Made by a program: the position numbers and the translations under genes. Source: Caldicellulosiruptor acetigenus (GTDB lineage: Bacteria > Bacillota > Thermoanaerobacteria > Caldicellulosiruptorales > Caldicellulosiruptoraceae). Taken from it: a DNA stretch of 64,000 nucleotides. The first letter of the stretch is position 1; each line of letters starts with the position of its first letter. Below, piece after piece: positions 1 through 9,169 of the stretch. The stretch covers positions 248,001-312,000 of the forward strand of contig NZ_CP113866.1 in NCBI RefSeq assembly GCF_026914305.1. The letters run 5' to 3'. Below the pieces are notes generated by a model. The model was not told where the DNA came from. It saw only the letters and a list, made by a program, of their open reading frames with translations, and did not search any database.

Positions 1-1
1 C

Positions 2-1969
2 AAAAACGAGGTTGTGCTGGCCAGCATTTTGCAAAGGCCTGGTCAGGAAAACATAAAAGGTGTAATATCCAAGATTGACCATAAAAAGACGACATTTTCA
101 CTAAAACTGCCGGATGGTAAAGTTTACAATCTTGTTTTGAATCCCAAAGCTACAATCTATGATGCAAACTCAGGAAAGAGTTTAAACTTTTCAGAATTGA
201 ATGTAGGAAATCTTGTACAGGTTAAGGTCCAAAAAGACAGGGCAGATGCCATAACTTTGCTTTCGCTTGACAGCCCTGAAATAACAAGAGTGCAGGGGAT
301 AATCTCAAGGATATCAAAGGACAAGATTGTCCTCAATCAAAACGGAGTGTTAACAGAGTATCTTCTTTCGCCGGACACAGTCTACATTGACAAAGGCGAT
401 TTTTCAAGAGTTCTTACAAAAAATGATTTTTATGAGGGAATGAAAGTTTTGGCAGGTACAGCTTGTGGGTATGTACAGTATCTCAGCACCACGTTTGATG
501 AGAAATCTGAAGATATAGTTTCCGGTATTTTGCACGAGGTAGATTCAAACTTGGGGTATCTTGAGATTTACAACCAGGAAGGCAACAAAAAGAGCTACAG
601 GTTTTCAAAAAAGCTTGGGCTAAAAGTTAAAAAGGATGGTCAAAATGCTTCTTTAGACAGCCTTTTGCCAGGCGATGTTGTTTTCCTATATTTTAGTGGC
701 GATTTTGTGCGCACAGTCACAGCAAGTTCAAACCTGCAGCAGAAGATTACAAAGATTGAAAATGTTGTAAGAAACCTTGCAACTGGTCTTCCGCAGAAGA
801 TAATTGTCAATATTGATGGGAGAATATACGGACCGTATGAAATAAATAGCGACGTTGAGATTATAAAAAACGGCATGCCAGCAGCTTTAAAGGATGTTGT
901 GCCAGGTCAGTATGTGAAGCTCACAGGAAGTTTTTATGGAAGCTCAGCGTACATCCGAAAGATAGAGATATCAGGAAATGAATATGTAAAAAATATCTAC
1001 ATCGCAAAAGGAACGGTCAATGGAGATGCTTTATATCTTTCTGACATCCAGATTTTAAGAAACAACGCATTTGAACCGCTATACACCTGGCTTTCTTTCA
1101 AGATTCCGTCTGATTTGACATTCATTTTAGATGGCAGTCCTCAATCACCACTTTCAAAGCTGCAAAACTTACCTGTTGTAGTTGTGACAAAAGAAAGGTT
1201 TTCACAGGAGGTTTTGGACACCGTTGTGGCAATATCAAGAGGGGCTTTTACCAAGATACAGGGCGAGGTGAGCATGACATCTTCAAATTCGGTAGTGGTA
1301 TCTGGAAATAGGTATTCAATAGGAAACAAAACGTACACCATTTCAAACGGGCTTTTGACCCCTGCAAACTTCAAGGTTGGAGATGAAATAATTGGTGTTG
1401 CAAGCCAAGACAGCCTTGTTGTTGCAAAGAAGCTACAAGGCATCTCAAAACCCATATTTGTTCGCGGGCAGGTGCTTGATGTTTCAGAGCTTGAATATAT
1501 CACTGTGAAAGACTATGTCTATTTAGATAGTCAGAGAGGATGGCAGTATGTTCCGAGCAAGCTAACTCTTCTTTACGATACACAGACAGTTTTGTGTGAT
1601 GTATATGGCCTTGGCAGTCCGAAAGACATATTGAACCTGAAAAACAATAGTGTGTATATCATTCACAATGGTAAGTACGCAAATGTTATAATTGATGCAA
1701 GCTTTGGTGGATACATTGTCACAGGTGTAGTTGGCAAGGATATGAAGATTCTAAATGTCCAGTACAACGATATGATGACCCAGACATGGAACAAAATTGA
1801 TAAAAGTTTTACCCTTGACACCACACAAGCAATTTTGCTGGATGCGAATGGAAATTTGAGAGCTGAAGCGCCCCAGTTTGGTGACAGGGTTTTGTTGCTT
1901 GTCCCTCAGAACAGTTTTGACCTGTCAAAGTCAAGTATTTCACCTACAGTTGTGCTTGTAAACTACTGA
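2..1969 (+). CDS. Modular beta-repeat envelope protein, 5' end outside window
   Basis: The frame is open to the first base of the window (codons readable from base 2), so the GTG at 14 is probably internal and the gene starts upstream. The visible 655 or so residues are a chain of similar modules of 60-80 residues, each starting with a V-x-G-x-I/V-S-x-I/V type strand and ending in a V-G-x-x-V-type strand (near residues 15, 95, 170, 250, 420). They resemble the OB-like DUF5666 repeats found in secreted bacterial proteins. No enzyme motif is seen. The next gene, 33 bases on, encodes an SLH protein, so an envelope or S-layer role is likely. The missing N-terminus could carry a signal peptide or SLH repeats; this cannot be judged here. 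Confidence 0.75.
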   Translation, partial: KNEVVLASILQRPGQENIKGVISKIDHKKTTFSLKLPDGKVYNLVLNPKATIYDANSGKSLNFSELNVGNLVQVKVQKDRADAITLLSLDSPEITRVQGIISRISKDKIVLNQNGVLTEYLLSPDTVYIDKGDFSRVLTKNDFYEGMKVLAGTACGYVQYLSTTFDEKSEDIVSGILHEVDSNLGYLEIYNQEGNKKSYRFSKKLGLKVKKDGQNASLDSLLPGDVVFLYFSGDFVRTVTASSNLQQKITKIENVVRNLATGLPQKIIVNIDGRIYGPYEINSDVEIIKNGMPAALKDVVPGQYVKLTGSFYGSSAYIRKIEISGNEYVKNIYIAKGTVNGDALYLSDIQILRNNAFEPLYTWLSFKIPSDLTFILDGSPQSPLSKLQNLPVVVVTKERFSQEVLDTVVAISRGAFTKIQGEVSMTSSNSVVVSGNRYSIGNKTYTISNGLLTPANFKVGDEIIGVASQDSLVVAKKLQGISKPIFVRGQVLDVSELEYITVKDYVYLDSQRGWQYVPSKLTLLYDTQTVLCDVYGLGSPKDILNLKNNSVYIIHNGKYANVIIDASFGGYIVTGVVGKDMKILNVQYNDMMTQTWNKIDKSFTLDTTQAILLDANGNLRAEAPQFGDRVLLLVPQNSFDLSKSSISPTVVLVNY

Positions 1970-2002
1970 AAGTTTTTGCTATAAAAGGGGGATGTTTAGA
2001 GG

Positions 2003-3457
2003 TTGTTTAAAAAATTTTTGATGGCAGCAGTACTGGTGCTGAGTATCGTTTTAATTATCAGCTGGCAGGTTGCTTTTTGTGAGGAAGGGTATTTAGGATA
2101 CGAAGGTGGAATTTCATCCTACAAAGACCCTGACCCGAAAAAGACCAAGATTGAATACTATGAATACACATTTGTAACAGGAAAACCTATTCTTCTTTCA
2201 GGTACTGTTGATGCCAAGATAAAAAGGGCGGCAAATAACGAGACTCTTTCTTACACTTATGACCTTAAGGATTCAACTGGAAAGGTGGCTATAAAAAGAA
2301 CTGTAAGTTTAAAAGGCAGCTTGACAAAGCTTCAAAATGGGAGTATAACAAAGGAGTATACACTTAACAGCTATAAGGAAACGCTAACTGTAGACAGCGC
2401 TACTTACAATCTTCAGAGTTATTCATTTTCAAAGTCTACAGCTGTTGACACAAACCCGGCGGTGAGCTTTTTCCAGGGAGAGTGGATGCTTGAAAAGATA
2501 TATGACAAGGGCTTGAAAATTACCATTGAAGGCAAAAACTACGGGTATGACGGGTACTGGGGAGCTGGCGAGTTTCAGAAGATAGCCCAGAGGATAGAAA
2601 CACCTTCATGGTTTGCAAATGTCAACTACAACATAGCTCTTGTGCAAAAGACCATTTTGGAGTTTCAACAGAACAATCTTCCATCCAGCATTCCAGGGAC
2701 ATATATACTGAAGTCCAAGGTTGAAGGAAATTTTGTTGCCATGTACGACCTTCCAACTTTTGCAAAGACCGGAGAAGTTCTGACAATAAGGCAGAGGGGT
2801 AAAGTGGCAAAAAATATTGAAAAAAACCCGATTATCAGAATGGCAATTGCACCTACTCTTCCAAAGGTGAAAGGGTATGAGTATGAAGATGCAGTGAACA
2901 CTTGCTTTGCGTTTGGCGGATTTGACAGCACAACTGACTTTAATCCCACAGAGTATATAACCCGTGCTCAGTTTGCCAAGCTATTGATGGATGCGCTCAA
3001 CATATATTCTAACTATTACAATCCCAGGACAGTGCAAAAAAAATCGATATACAAGGATGTGCCGCTCAATCACAAGTATTATGGCTACATATACGCAGTC
3101 ACAAAGGCAGGGCTGATGAGAGGCAAAAGTGCTGAGTATTTTAAGCCAGAGGATTATATAACCAGAGCAGAGGCAGCTGTTGTGATATCAAAGGTGCTCG
3201 GTTTTGACAAAAAGGTAACCCAGCCAATCACCCAGACAGACTACCTTGACGACGATAGTATTCCGGTGTGGGCAAAGGATGCTGTTAAGGTATTGAAGGA
3301 TGAAAAGATAATGGTTGGAACTGAGGATAACAACTTTTTGCCGCAGCAGTGGCTTACAAAAGGCAGTGCTGCAAACCTTGTTTATAACCTCATAAACTTT
3401 TTAAGAGACACGCTTGCAAGAAGATACCTTGACATGAGCCTCTTTAGCTCAGATTAA
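2003..3457 (+). CDS. S-layer homology (SLH) domain protein
   Basis: The 484-residue product has an N-terminal signal peptide (hydrophobic core at residues 5-24) and three C-terminal SLH motifs at about residues 295-345, 350-405 and 410-465, with TRAQFAKLL and TRAEAAVVI cores; the third is degenerate (TKGSAANLV). SLH triplets bind secondary wall polysaccharide, so the protein should be non-covalently anchored outside the cell. Residues 30-290 form a unique beta-rich region of unknown function. The start is a TTG; a GGGGG sequence at 1987-1991 is the likely ribosome binding site, and an in-frame ATG at 2021 would remove half the signal peptide. It follows the preceding envelope gene by 33 bases and probably shares its transcript. 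Confidence 0.85.
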   Translation: MFKKFLMAAVLVLSIVLIISWQVAFCEEGYLGYEGGISSYKDPDPKKTKIEYYEYTFVTGKPILLSGTVDAKIKRAANNETLSYTYDLKDSTGKVAIKRTVSLKGSLTKLQNGSITKEYTLNSYKETLTVDSATYNLQSYSFSKSTAVDTNPAVSFFQGEWMLEKIYDKGLKITIEGKNYGYDGYWGAGEFQKIAQRIETPSWFANVNYNIALVQKTILEFQQNNLPSSIPGTYILKSKVEGNFVAMYDLPTFAKTGEVLTIRQRGKVAKNIEKNPIIRMAIAPTLPKVKGYEYEDAVNTCFAFGGFDSTTDFNPTEYITRAQFAKLLMDALNIYSNYYNPRTVQKKSIYKDVPLNHKYYGYIYAVTKAGLMRGKSAEYFKPEDYITRAEAAVVISKVLGFDKKVTQPITQTDYLDDDSIPVWAKDAVKVLKDEKIMVGTEDNNFLPQQWLTKGSAANLVYNLINFLRDTLARRYLDMSLFSSD

Positions 3458-3531
3458 CGGTCAAATTAGAAAAGGTTTAAAGTAGCAGATTTTGAGCATA
3501 CAAAAAATCATGATGTGGAGGCAGGAGAGAG

Positions 3532-4950
3532 ATGAAAATTAACAAAAAGCTTTTGATAAAGATTGTAGCCATTGTGGTTGCACTTTCTATCTTTGTTGCG
3601 GTGCCTGTGTATTCCCAGTTTTTTATAATCTCAACTGATTTTCCTACAGACAAGCAGATGGATTATATCAAAAAGGTGTTGCAGGTTGCAAAGGTGTATC
3701 ACATAGGAAAATACAGCTATGACGAGCTAATTGACATGATGTTTACAGGGCTTTTCAAGAGCCTTGACAAGTATTCAGAGTACATGAAACCACAGCAGGC
3801 TCAGGACTTTACCCAGAGCGTGAGCGGAGAGTTTTCGGGCATAGGCATCCAGATAGAAAAACAGGAGGACTACATAGTTGTTGTTGGAGTTTTTGACGGA
3901 ACACCTGCAAAGGAAGCGGGCTTAAAGGTTGGCGACAAAATCATTGCAGCAGATGGAAAGTCCCTGGTTGGGAAGACAACAGATGATGCTGTTAAGCTCA
4001 TTCGCGGGCAGGAAGGCACAACTGTTGTGATTGACATCTTAAGAGATGGCAAGACTTACAGATTTTCTATTGTGAGAAGAAAGATAAAGATTCCTGTTGT
4101 GGAGTATAAGGTGCTTGATAATAACATTGGCTACATTAAACTTACGCAGTTCACACAAGGGTGTTCAAATGATGTCAAGAAAGCTCTTGATGAGTTTGAC
4201 AAAAAAGGTATCAAGAACATTATTTTTGATATTCGAAACAACCCCGGCGGACTTTTGGATGAGGTTGTAAAGATATGTGAATATTTTGTGCCAGAAGGAC
4301 CAATTGTAACAATTGAGTACAACACCTTTAAAGATGAGTACAAATCAAAGAACAAGAATGCAAAGTACAGACTTGCAGTTTTGACAAACGAATCGAGTGC
4401 TTCTGCGTCAGAGATTTTTGCCCAGGCTATAAAGGACAGAAAAGTAGGAGTTGTGATTGGTACAAAGACATATGGAAAAGGGACTGTGCAGACCTTGGTT
4501 AGTCTTCCTGAGACAGACACAAAAAAAGGGTATGTAGCGAAAGTGACGGTTGCAAAGTACAAGTCACCGTCTGGATATTATGTTGAAGGAAAAGGTGTTG
4601 TGCCAGACATAGAGGTAAAAGATGATTCACTTGCACAATTTGGACCAGACAAGATTTTACCACTCACTGCAACTAAGAGATATAAAAAAGGTGATATGGA
4701 TTTAGAAGTTTTAGCGGCACAACAAAGGCTTTATTATTTGGGTTATTTACAATTTTGGACAGGGAAAATGGATGATACTACAATTGAGGCAATCAAAAAG
4801 TTTCAAGGTGACAACAGGCTTTATCAATCAGGTGAGCTGAATATTATTACTCAAAAAAAGATTATAAGCAAATTTAATGAGTTTGTAAAATCCAAGTATG
4901 TAGACAAACAGCTTGAGCGGGCAATCCAGTATTTCAAAACTGGAAAATAA
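3532..4950 (+). CDS. ctpA: C-terminal processing protease, S41 family, with PDZ and peptidoglycan-binding domain
   Basis: The 472-residue protein has an N-terminal membrane anchor (residues 7-28), a PDZ domain (about 95-180, GLKVGDKI loop), an S41 protease domain (190-365) and a C-terminal PG_binding_1 domain (about 390-445). The catalytic serine lies in SSASASE (Ser291) and the general-base lysine in TYGKG (Lys316), 25 residues apart as in the Prc/CtpA family. Enzymes of this type cut non-polar C-termini of extracytoplasmic proteins. ATG start with a GGAG site just upstream. The gene follows the SLH gene by 74 bases and ends at a hairpin terminator, so it may process envelope proteins; the substrate is unknown. 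Confidence 0.93.
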   Translation: MKINKKLLIKIVAIVVALSIFVAVPVYSQFFIISTDFPTDKQMDYIKKVLQVAKVYHIGKYSYDELIDMMFTGLFKSLDKYSEYMKPQQAQDFTQSVSGEFSGIGIQIEKQEDYIVVVGVFDGTPAKEAGLKVGDKIIAADGKSLVGKTTDDAVKLIRGQEGTTVVIDILRDGKTYRFSIVRRKIKIPVVEYKVLDNNIGYIKLTQFTQGCSNDVKKALDEFDKKGIKNIIFDIRNNPGGLLDEVVKICEYFVPEGPIVTIEYNTFKDEYKSKNKNAKYRLAVLTNESSASASEIFAQAIKDRKVGVVIGTKTYGKGTVQTLVSLPETDTKKGYVAKVTVAKYKSPSGYYVEGKGVVPDIEVKDDSLAQFGPDKILPLTATKRYKKGDMDLEVLAAQQRLYYLGYLQFWTGKMDDTTIEAIKKFQGDNRLYQSGELNIITQKKIISKFNEFVKSKYVDKQLERAIQYFKTGK

Positions 4951-4958
4951 AAAATTGC

Positions 4959-5006
4959 AAGGCTTTTGCCGGCAGTTCAAAAGTGAGTGCGGCGAAAGCC
5001 TTTTTT
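4959..5006 (+). terminator. Rho-independent terminator after ctpA
   Basis: Arms AAGGCTTTTGCCG and CGGCGAAAGCCTT pair with one mismatch and are followed by TTTTTT. It separates the envelope genes from mbl. Confidence 0.85.
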
Positions 5007-5115
5007 ATTTTCTAAAAAATTGTATATAAAATTCATTGAAAATATGCAAATTAAAAATTAAAATATATTTAAGGTATATTTACAAAAAAGAAAAATAGAA
5101 AGGATAGGTCTCAAT

Positions 5116-6135
5116 ATGGCATTTGGAACAGATATAGGAATAGATTTGGGTACAGCAACAGTTTTAGTGTATGTGAAAGGGAAGGGTATAGTTTTAAGAG
5201 AACCATCAGTTGTTGCAATAGAGCAGACAAGAAAACAGATTTTAGCAGTTGGAGAAGAAGCAAGACGCATGATTGGAAGAACACCGGGCAATATCGTGGC
5301 GGTAAGACCTCTTCGCGACGGTGTCATTTCAGACTATGAGGTCACAGAGGCAATGCTAAAATATTTTTTGGGGAAGGTCCTTGGCAAGAGGGTATTTTTC
5401 AAGCCGAGGGTTGTTGTGTGCGTGCCATCCGGAGTTACAGAGGTTGAAAAAAGAGCAGTCTTAGATGCAACATACGAAGCAGGCGCAAAACAGACATTTT
5501 TAATAGAAGAACCTATTGCAGCTGCGATTGGAGCAGGACTTGACATATCAAAGCCGGTAGGATGTATGGTGATTGACATCGGTGGTGGAACAACAGACAT
5601 TGCGGTGATTTCTCTTGGCGGGGCGGTTGTCAGCGAATCTATTAAAGTTGCAGGTGATAAATTTGACGAAGCAATTATCCGATATATAAGAAAGAAGCAC
5701 AGTGTTGCAATTGGCGAAAGAACCGCAGAGGAATTAAAGATAAATATTGGATGTGCTTACAAAAAACCAAAGGTGGAATCTATGGAAGTGCGAGGAAGAA
5801 GTCTTCTGACAGGTCTTCCAAAGACAATAACTGTCACATCTGACGAGATGCTTCTGGCTTTAGAAGAGCCTGTGTCGGCTATAATTGAAGCTGTGCACAG
5901 GGTTTTGGAGAACACACCACCTGAACTTGCAGCAGACATTACCTCAACTGGTATTGTAATGACAGGCGGAGGAAGCCTTTTGTGGGGGCTTGACAAGCTT
6001 ATCTCTGAAAAGACAGGAATTCCAACAAGGATTGCAGATGACCCTGTGTCGTGCGTCGCACTTGGAACAGGAAAGGCGTTAGAAGCATTAGATGTTCTAG
6101 AAGCAAGTCTTATAAAAGACCCGAGAGTCAGGTAA
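5116..6135 (+). CDS. mbl: MreB-like rod-shape protein Mbl
   Basis: The 339-residue product is a bacterial actin of the MreB/Mbl family. The phosphate-1 loop (GIDLGTATV, residues 8-16) and phosphate-2 loop ([13 protein letters not shown], about 152-164) are intact, and the length is normal. These proteins polymerise under the membrane and guide side-wall peptidoglycan synthesis. I call Mbl rather than MreB because the gene is directly followed by flgF and flgG, the order mbl-flhO-flhP of Bacillus subtilis, and no mreC/mreD is nearby. ATG start with an AAAGGAT site upstream. Confidence 0.92.
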   Translation: MAFGTDIGIDLGTATVLVYVKGKGIVLREPSVVAIEQTRKQILAVGEEARRMIGRTPGNIVAVRPLRDGVISDYEVTEAMLKYFLGKVLGKRVFFKPRVVVCVPSGVTEVEKRAVLDATYEAGAKQTFLIEEPIAAAIGAGLDISKPVGCMVIDIGGGTTDIAVISLGGAVVSESIKVAGDKFDEAIIRYIRKKHSVAIGERTAEELKINIGCAYKKPKVESMEVRGRSLLTGLPKTITVTSDEMLLALEEPVSAIIEAVHRVLENTPPELAADITSTGIVMTGGGSLLWGLDKLISEKTGIPTRIADDPVSCVALGTGKALEALDVLEASLIKDPRVR

Positions 6136-6152
6136 AAAAGGAGATTGTAAGA

Positions 6153-6920
6153 ATGATTAGAGGAATTTACACATCGGCATCGGGAATGATTTTAAATCAA
6201 AAACTTATGGATATAACAGCAAACAACGTGGCAAATGTGAGCACAACCGGATTTAAAAGAGATGTTGCGCAGGTTGAAAGCTTTAGAAACATGCTTGTCT
6301 ACAGGATATACGACAAAGTTTCTTCGCCTGACAATGCAATAGGGTATATGTCGTTAGGAAGTGATGTGTCAATGATTGTGAGTGATTTTTCCCAGGGACT
6401 TTACATAAAAACAGATGAGCCTTTGAACTTGGCGATAAGAGGAAATGGATTATTTGCCATTGAGGTGCCAGGAAGTCAAGGTGCTCAGCAAATCCTTTAT
6501 ACAAGAAACGGGGCATTTACTTTAAATTCGCGGGGAGAGCTTGTTACACTTGATGGTTTTTATGTCCTTGGACAGAACGGAAGGATTGTTCTTCAAAATG
6601 GTGGACAAGTAAGAATAGACGAGCAAGGGAATATCTACCAGGATGGAAGATTTGTTGATAGGCTCAGAATTGTTGATTTTCAGGACAAGCAATTGCTTCG
6701 CAAGCTTGGCAATAACCTGTTTGAAGCAGATGCGCAAGCTCAGCAAATTCCATTTTCAGGTAGGATTCTTCAGGGGTATTTGGAAGGTTCTAACGTAAAT
6801 TCTGTCCAAGAGATGGTCAACATGATAAGTGTGCTGCGGGCGTATGAAGCAAACCAGAAGGCGTTTACCATTCAGGATGAGACGTTGCAAAAGGCAGTAA
6901 ATGAGATTGCGAGAAAGTAA
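6153..6920 (+). CDS. flgF: Flagellar basal-body rod protein FlgF/FlhO
   Basis: The 255-residue protein has the N-terminal flagellar rod signature (ANNVANVSTTGFKRD, about residues 21-35) and the C-terminal FlgF/G helix ending in RAYEANQKAFTIQDE. It is a component of the rod that crosses the cell wall. The start at ATG 6153 is set by AAGGAG at 6138-6143; the open frame reaches into mbl, but that extension lacks the rod signature. It lies 17 bases after mbl, so both are probably co-transcribed as in Bacillus. The similar flgG follows. Confidence 0.92.
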   Translation: MIRGIYTSASGMILNQKLMDITANNVANVSTTGFKRDVAQVESFRNMLVYRIYDKVSSPDNAIGYMSLGSDVSMIVSDFSQGLYIKTDEPLNLAIRGNGLFAIEVPGSQGAQQILYTRNGAFTLNSRGELVTLDGFYVLGQNGRIVLQNGGQVRIDEQGNIYQDGRFVDRLRIVDFQDKQLLRKLGNNLFEADAQAQQIPFSGRILQGYLEGSNVNSVQEMVNMISVLRAYEANQKAFTIQDETLQKAVNEIARK

Positions 6921-6975
6921 TCGGGGTGTATCCTGGCGAGAAGATTTAGAAATGTAAAGGAGGAATGAGGAAAAA

Positions 6976-7779
6976 ATGATGAGAGCACTCTATTCTGCCG
7001 CTCTTGGTATGAAAGCGCAGCAGACAAATGTCGATATCATATCCAACAACCTTGCAAATGTGAATACAACAGCTTTCAAAAAAGACAAGGCTGAGTTTAA
7101 AGACCTTTTGTATGAGACCCTTTCTCGAGCAGATGTTGTTGCAGGTGATGGGAAGCCTGTAAGTCTTCAGATTGGTCATGGCGTCACAATCTCTGCTATA
7201 ACAAAAAGCTTTGCAGAAGGGAATTTGGAGAGGACTGAAAACCCGCTTGATTTAGCAATTCAGGGGGAAGGATTTTTTGTTGTATCAACTCCCAACGGCC
7301 CAAGATATACAAGGGATGGAAGTTTTAAAGTTTCCAATGTTGAAGGACAGATAAAACTTGTGACTTCAGATGGATATCCAGTTTTAGCAGAGGGCGACAC
7401 CGAAATTGTTCTTCCAGAGACTGCAATTTCAAGTATCACAATAGATGAAACAGGAAGGATCACTTACAAGGACGCAGAAGGCCAAATTCAGGATTCAGGT
7501 CTTAAAATCAAGATAGTAAGATTTATAAACCCTCAGGGACTTTTGGCAGAGGGTAAAAACCTGTATAATGTTTCTGCTGCATCCGGCGACCCTGTATCTG
7601 AAGAGGAGATGGAAGGTCAAAAGAGCAGGATTTTACAAGGTTTTTTGGAGATGTCAAACGTTCAAGTTGTTGATGAGATGGTAAAACTAATAATTGCTCA
7701 GAGGGCGTATGAGATAAATTCCAAGGCTATCCAAACAGCTGACGATATGCTTTCCATGGCAAACAACCTGAAGAGATAA
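6976..7779 (+). CDS. flgG: Flagellar basal-body rod protein FlgG/FlhP
   Basis: The 267-residue product carries the same architecture as FlgF: N-terminal ISNNLANVNTTAFKKD signature and C-terminal ILQGFLEMSNV...RAYEINSKAIQTADDM region, both needed for helical rod packing. It is the distal rod subunit. An AAAGGAGG site at 6956-6963 and a GAGG at 6967-6970 precede two adjacent ATGs (6976 and 6979); either could be used. A rod-binding gene follows by 24 bases. Confidence 0.93.
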   Translation: MMRALYSAALGMKAQQTNVDIISNNLANVNTTAFKKDKAEFKDLLYETLSRADVVAGDGKPVSLQIGHGVTISAITKSFAEGNLERTENPLDLAIQGEGFFVVSTPNGPRYTRDGSFKVSNVEGQIKLVTSDGYPVLAEGDTEIVLPETAISSITIDETGRITYKDAEGQIQDSGLKIKIVRFINPQGLLAEGKNLYNVSAASGDPVSEEEMEGQKSRILQGFLEMSNVQVVDEMVKLIIAQRAYEINSKAIQTADDMLSMANNLKR

Positions 7780-7803
7780 GTTTTATAAGGCAGGTAATTA
7801 TCA

Positions 7804-8154
7804 ATGAGTGATATCTCGGGCATAAAGATTCAGGCAGGTTATCAGGAGGGTATTGATAACTCTATCATAGACAAGCTTGAAAAAGCGTATTCTGAGAAAG
7901 ACAAACAAAAGCTAAAAGAAGCCTGTGAGGAATTTGAGGCTATCATGCTTTCTACCATTTTTAAACAGATGCAAAAGTCGATACCAAAAGGCGGGCTTTT
8001 TAAAGAGGGTATTGCAGATGATATCTTTAACGACATGTTTGTTGACGAGGTTTCAAAAAGTGCTTCAAAACAAGGTGGAATAGGTCTTTCCAAGCTTTTG
8101 TATGATTCTATGATAAAGAGAATTGAAAATGCATATAAATTCAAAGAGGAATAA
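7804..8154 (+). CDS. Rod-binding protein (FlgJ N-terminal domain type)
   Basis: The 116-residue protein matches the FlgJ rod-binding domain: an acidic helix ACEEFEAIMLSTIFKQM (residues 40-56) and a G-rich C-terminal region before KLLYDSM. Enterobacterial FlgJ has an added muramidase domain; that part is absent, as is usual in Firmicutes. It probably caps or chaperones rod assembly with the upstream FlgF and FlgG. ATG start, and the gene ends at a strong terminator that closes the mbl-flagellar operon. Confidence 0.85.
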   Translation: MSDISGIKIQAGYQEGIDNSIIDKLEKAYSEKDKQKLKEACEEFEAIMLSTIFKQMQKSIPKGGLFKEGIADDIFNDMFVDEVSKSASKQGGIGLSKLLYDSMIKRIENAYKFKEE

Positions 8155-8160
8155 AAAATG

Positions 8161-8190
8161 GCTGGCATAATTTTGCCAGCTAATTTTTTT
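8161..8190 (+). terminator. Rho-independent terminator of the mbl-flg operon
   Basis: Stem GCTGGCA/TGCCAGC with a six-base loop, followed by TAATTTTTTT. Confidence 0.9.
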
Positions 8191-8292
8191 GGTTTTATTG
8201 TTGAAAATGAAAAACAATAGGTGTAAAATATATTTAAAAACACATAAAAACAAAGAAATTTTCTTAATCCCAATTTTATAACCGTTTTCAAA

Positions 8293-8322
8293 TTGACTTT
8301 TTACTTTGGATTTGTGTAAAAT
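8293..8322 (+). promoter_or_regulatory. Sigma-A type promoter of the isomerase-dehydrogenase operon
   Basis: TTGACT at 8293-8298 and TAAAAT at 8317-8322 are separated by 18 bases, 31 bases before the start codon at 8353. Confidence 0.6.
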
Positions 8323-8352
8323 GGAATTTGAACAAGGAGGTATGGTGAGAAG

Positions 8353-9168
8353 ATGTATAAATTTATATTCTCAGCATTTGGAGATGAGATAGCAAGCAGG
8401 TTGGATGAACAGATAGAGGTTTTGAAAAAACATGGTATTGAATATTTAGAGTTTCGGTCTGCAAATGGTAAAAACATTGCTGACTATACTGAAAATGAAG
8501 CAAAGGAAGTTTTAAAAAAGTTAAAAGATAATGGTATAAAGGTTTCAGCAATAGGGTCTCCAATCGGCAAGGTTGATGTAAACTGCGACTTTGAAAAGTA
8601 TCTTGAGCTTTTCAAGCACGTCCTGCAGCTTGCGCACATCCTTGAGACAAAGTACATACGCATCTTTTCGTTTTATGTTCCAGAGAGTGAAGAAGAAAAG
8701 TACACAGATGTTGTCATAGAAAGGCTTTCAAAGTTTACTGAGATTGCTAAGAGAGAAAATCTTGTTCTTCTTCACGAGAACGAAAAGGAGATATATGGAA
8801 GCAACGCTGAAAGGTGTTTTAAAATCCTCTCTGCAATCAACTCACCCAATTTGAGAGCAACATTTGACCCGGCAAATTTTGTTCAGTGCAAGGTAGAGGT
8901 TTATCCACACGCATTTGAGCTTTTAAAGGATTACATTGAGTATGTGCACATAAAAGATGCAAAATTTTCAGATGGAAGTGTCACCGTTGCAGGTGAGGGT
9001 GATGGAAGGGTAAAAGATGTAATAGAAGCACTCAAAAAAATGGGCTTTTGTGGTTTTTTATCAATAGAGCCTCATCTTAACAATAACCTCCCTGGTGGCG
9101 GACCTGAAAACTTTGCAAAGGCTTATAGAGCAATAAAAAAGCTTATCGATGAGGAAGGAGAGATTTGA
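8353..9168 (+). CDS. Sugar phosphate isomerase/epimerase (TIM barrel)
   Basis: The 271-residue protein belongs to the xylose-isomerase-like TIM-barrel family (IolE/IolI type). Likely metal ligands are spread over the barrel ends: HENEKE (strand 5), FDPANF (strand 6), YVHIKD (strand 7) and SIEPH (strand 8). Members isomerise, epimerise or dehydrate sugars and polyols; the substrate cannot be told from sequence. Start ATG 8353 with AAGGAGG at 8334-8340 (spacing 12, rather long; an ATG at 8342 is out of frame). It nearly touches the following dehydrogenase, so the two should act in one pathway. Confidence 0.85.
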   Translation: MYKFIFSAFGDEIASRLDEQIEVLKKHGIEYLEFRSANGKNIADYTENEAKEVLKKLKDNGIKVSAIGSPIGKVDVNCDFEKYLELFKHVLQLAHILETKYIRIFSFYVPESEEEKYTDVVIERLSKFTEIAKRENLVLLHENEKEIYGSNAERCFKILSAINSPNLRATFDPANFVQCKVEVYPHAFELLKDYIEYVHIKDAKFSDGSVTVAGEGDGRVKDVIEALKKMGFCGFLSIEPHLNNNLPGGGPENFAKAYRAIKKLIDEEGEI

Positions 9169-9169
9169 A

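Noticed and set aside
8200-8220. Fur-box-like TTGAAAATGAAAA before the isomerase operon
   Set aside because: Only one half matches and it lies 70 bases before the promoter.
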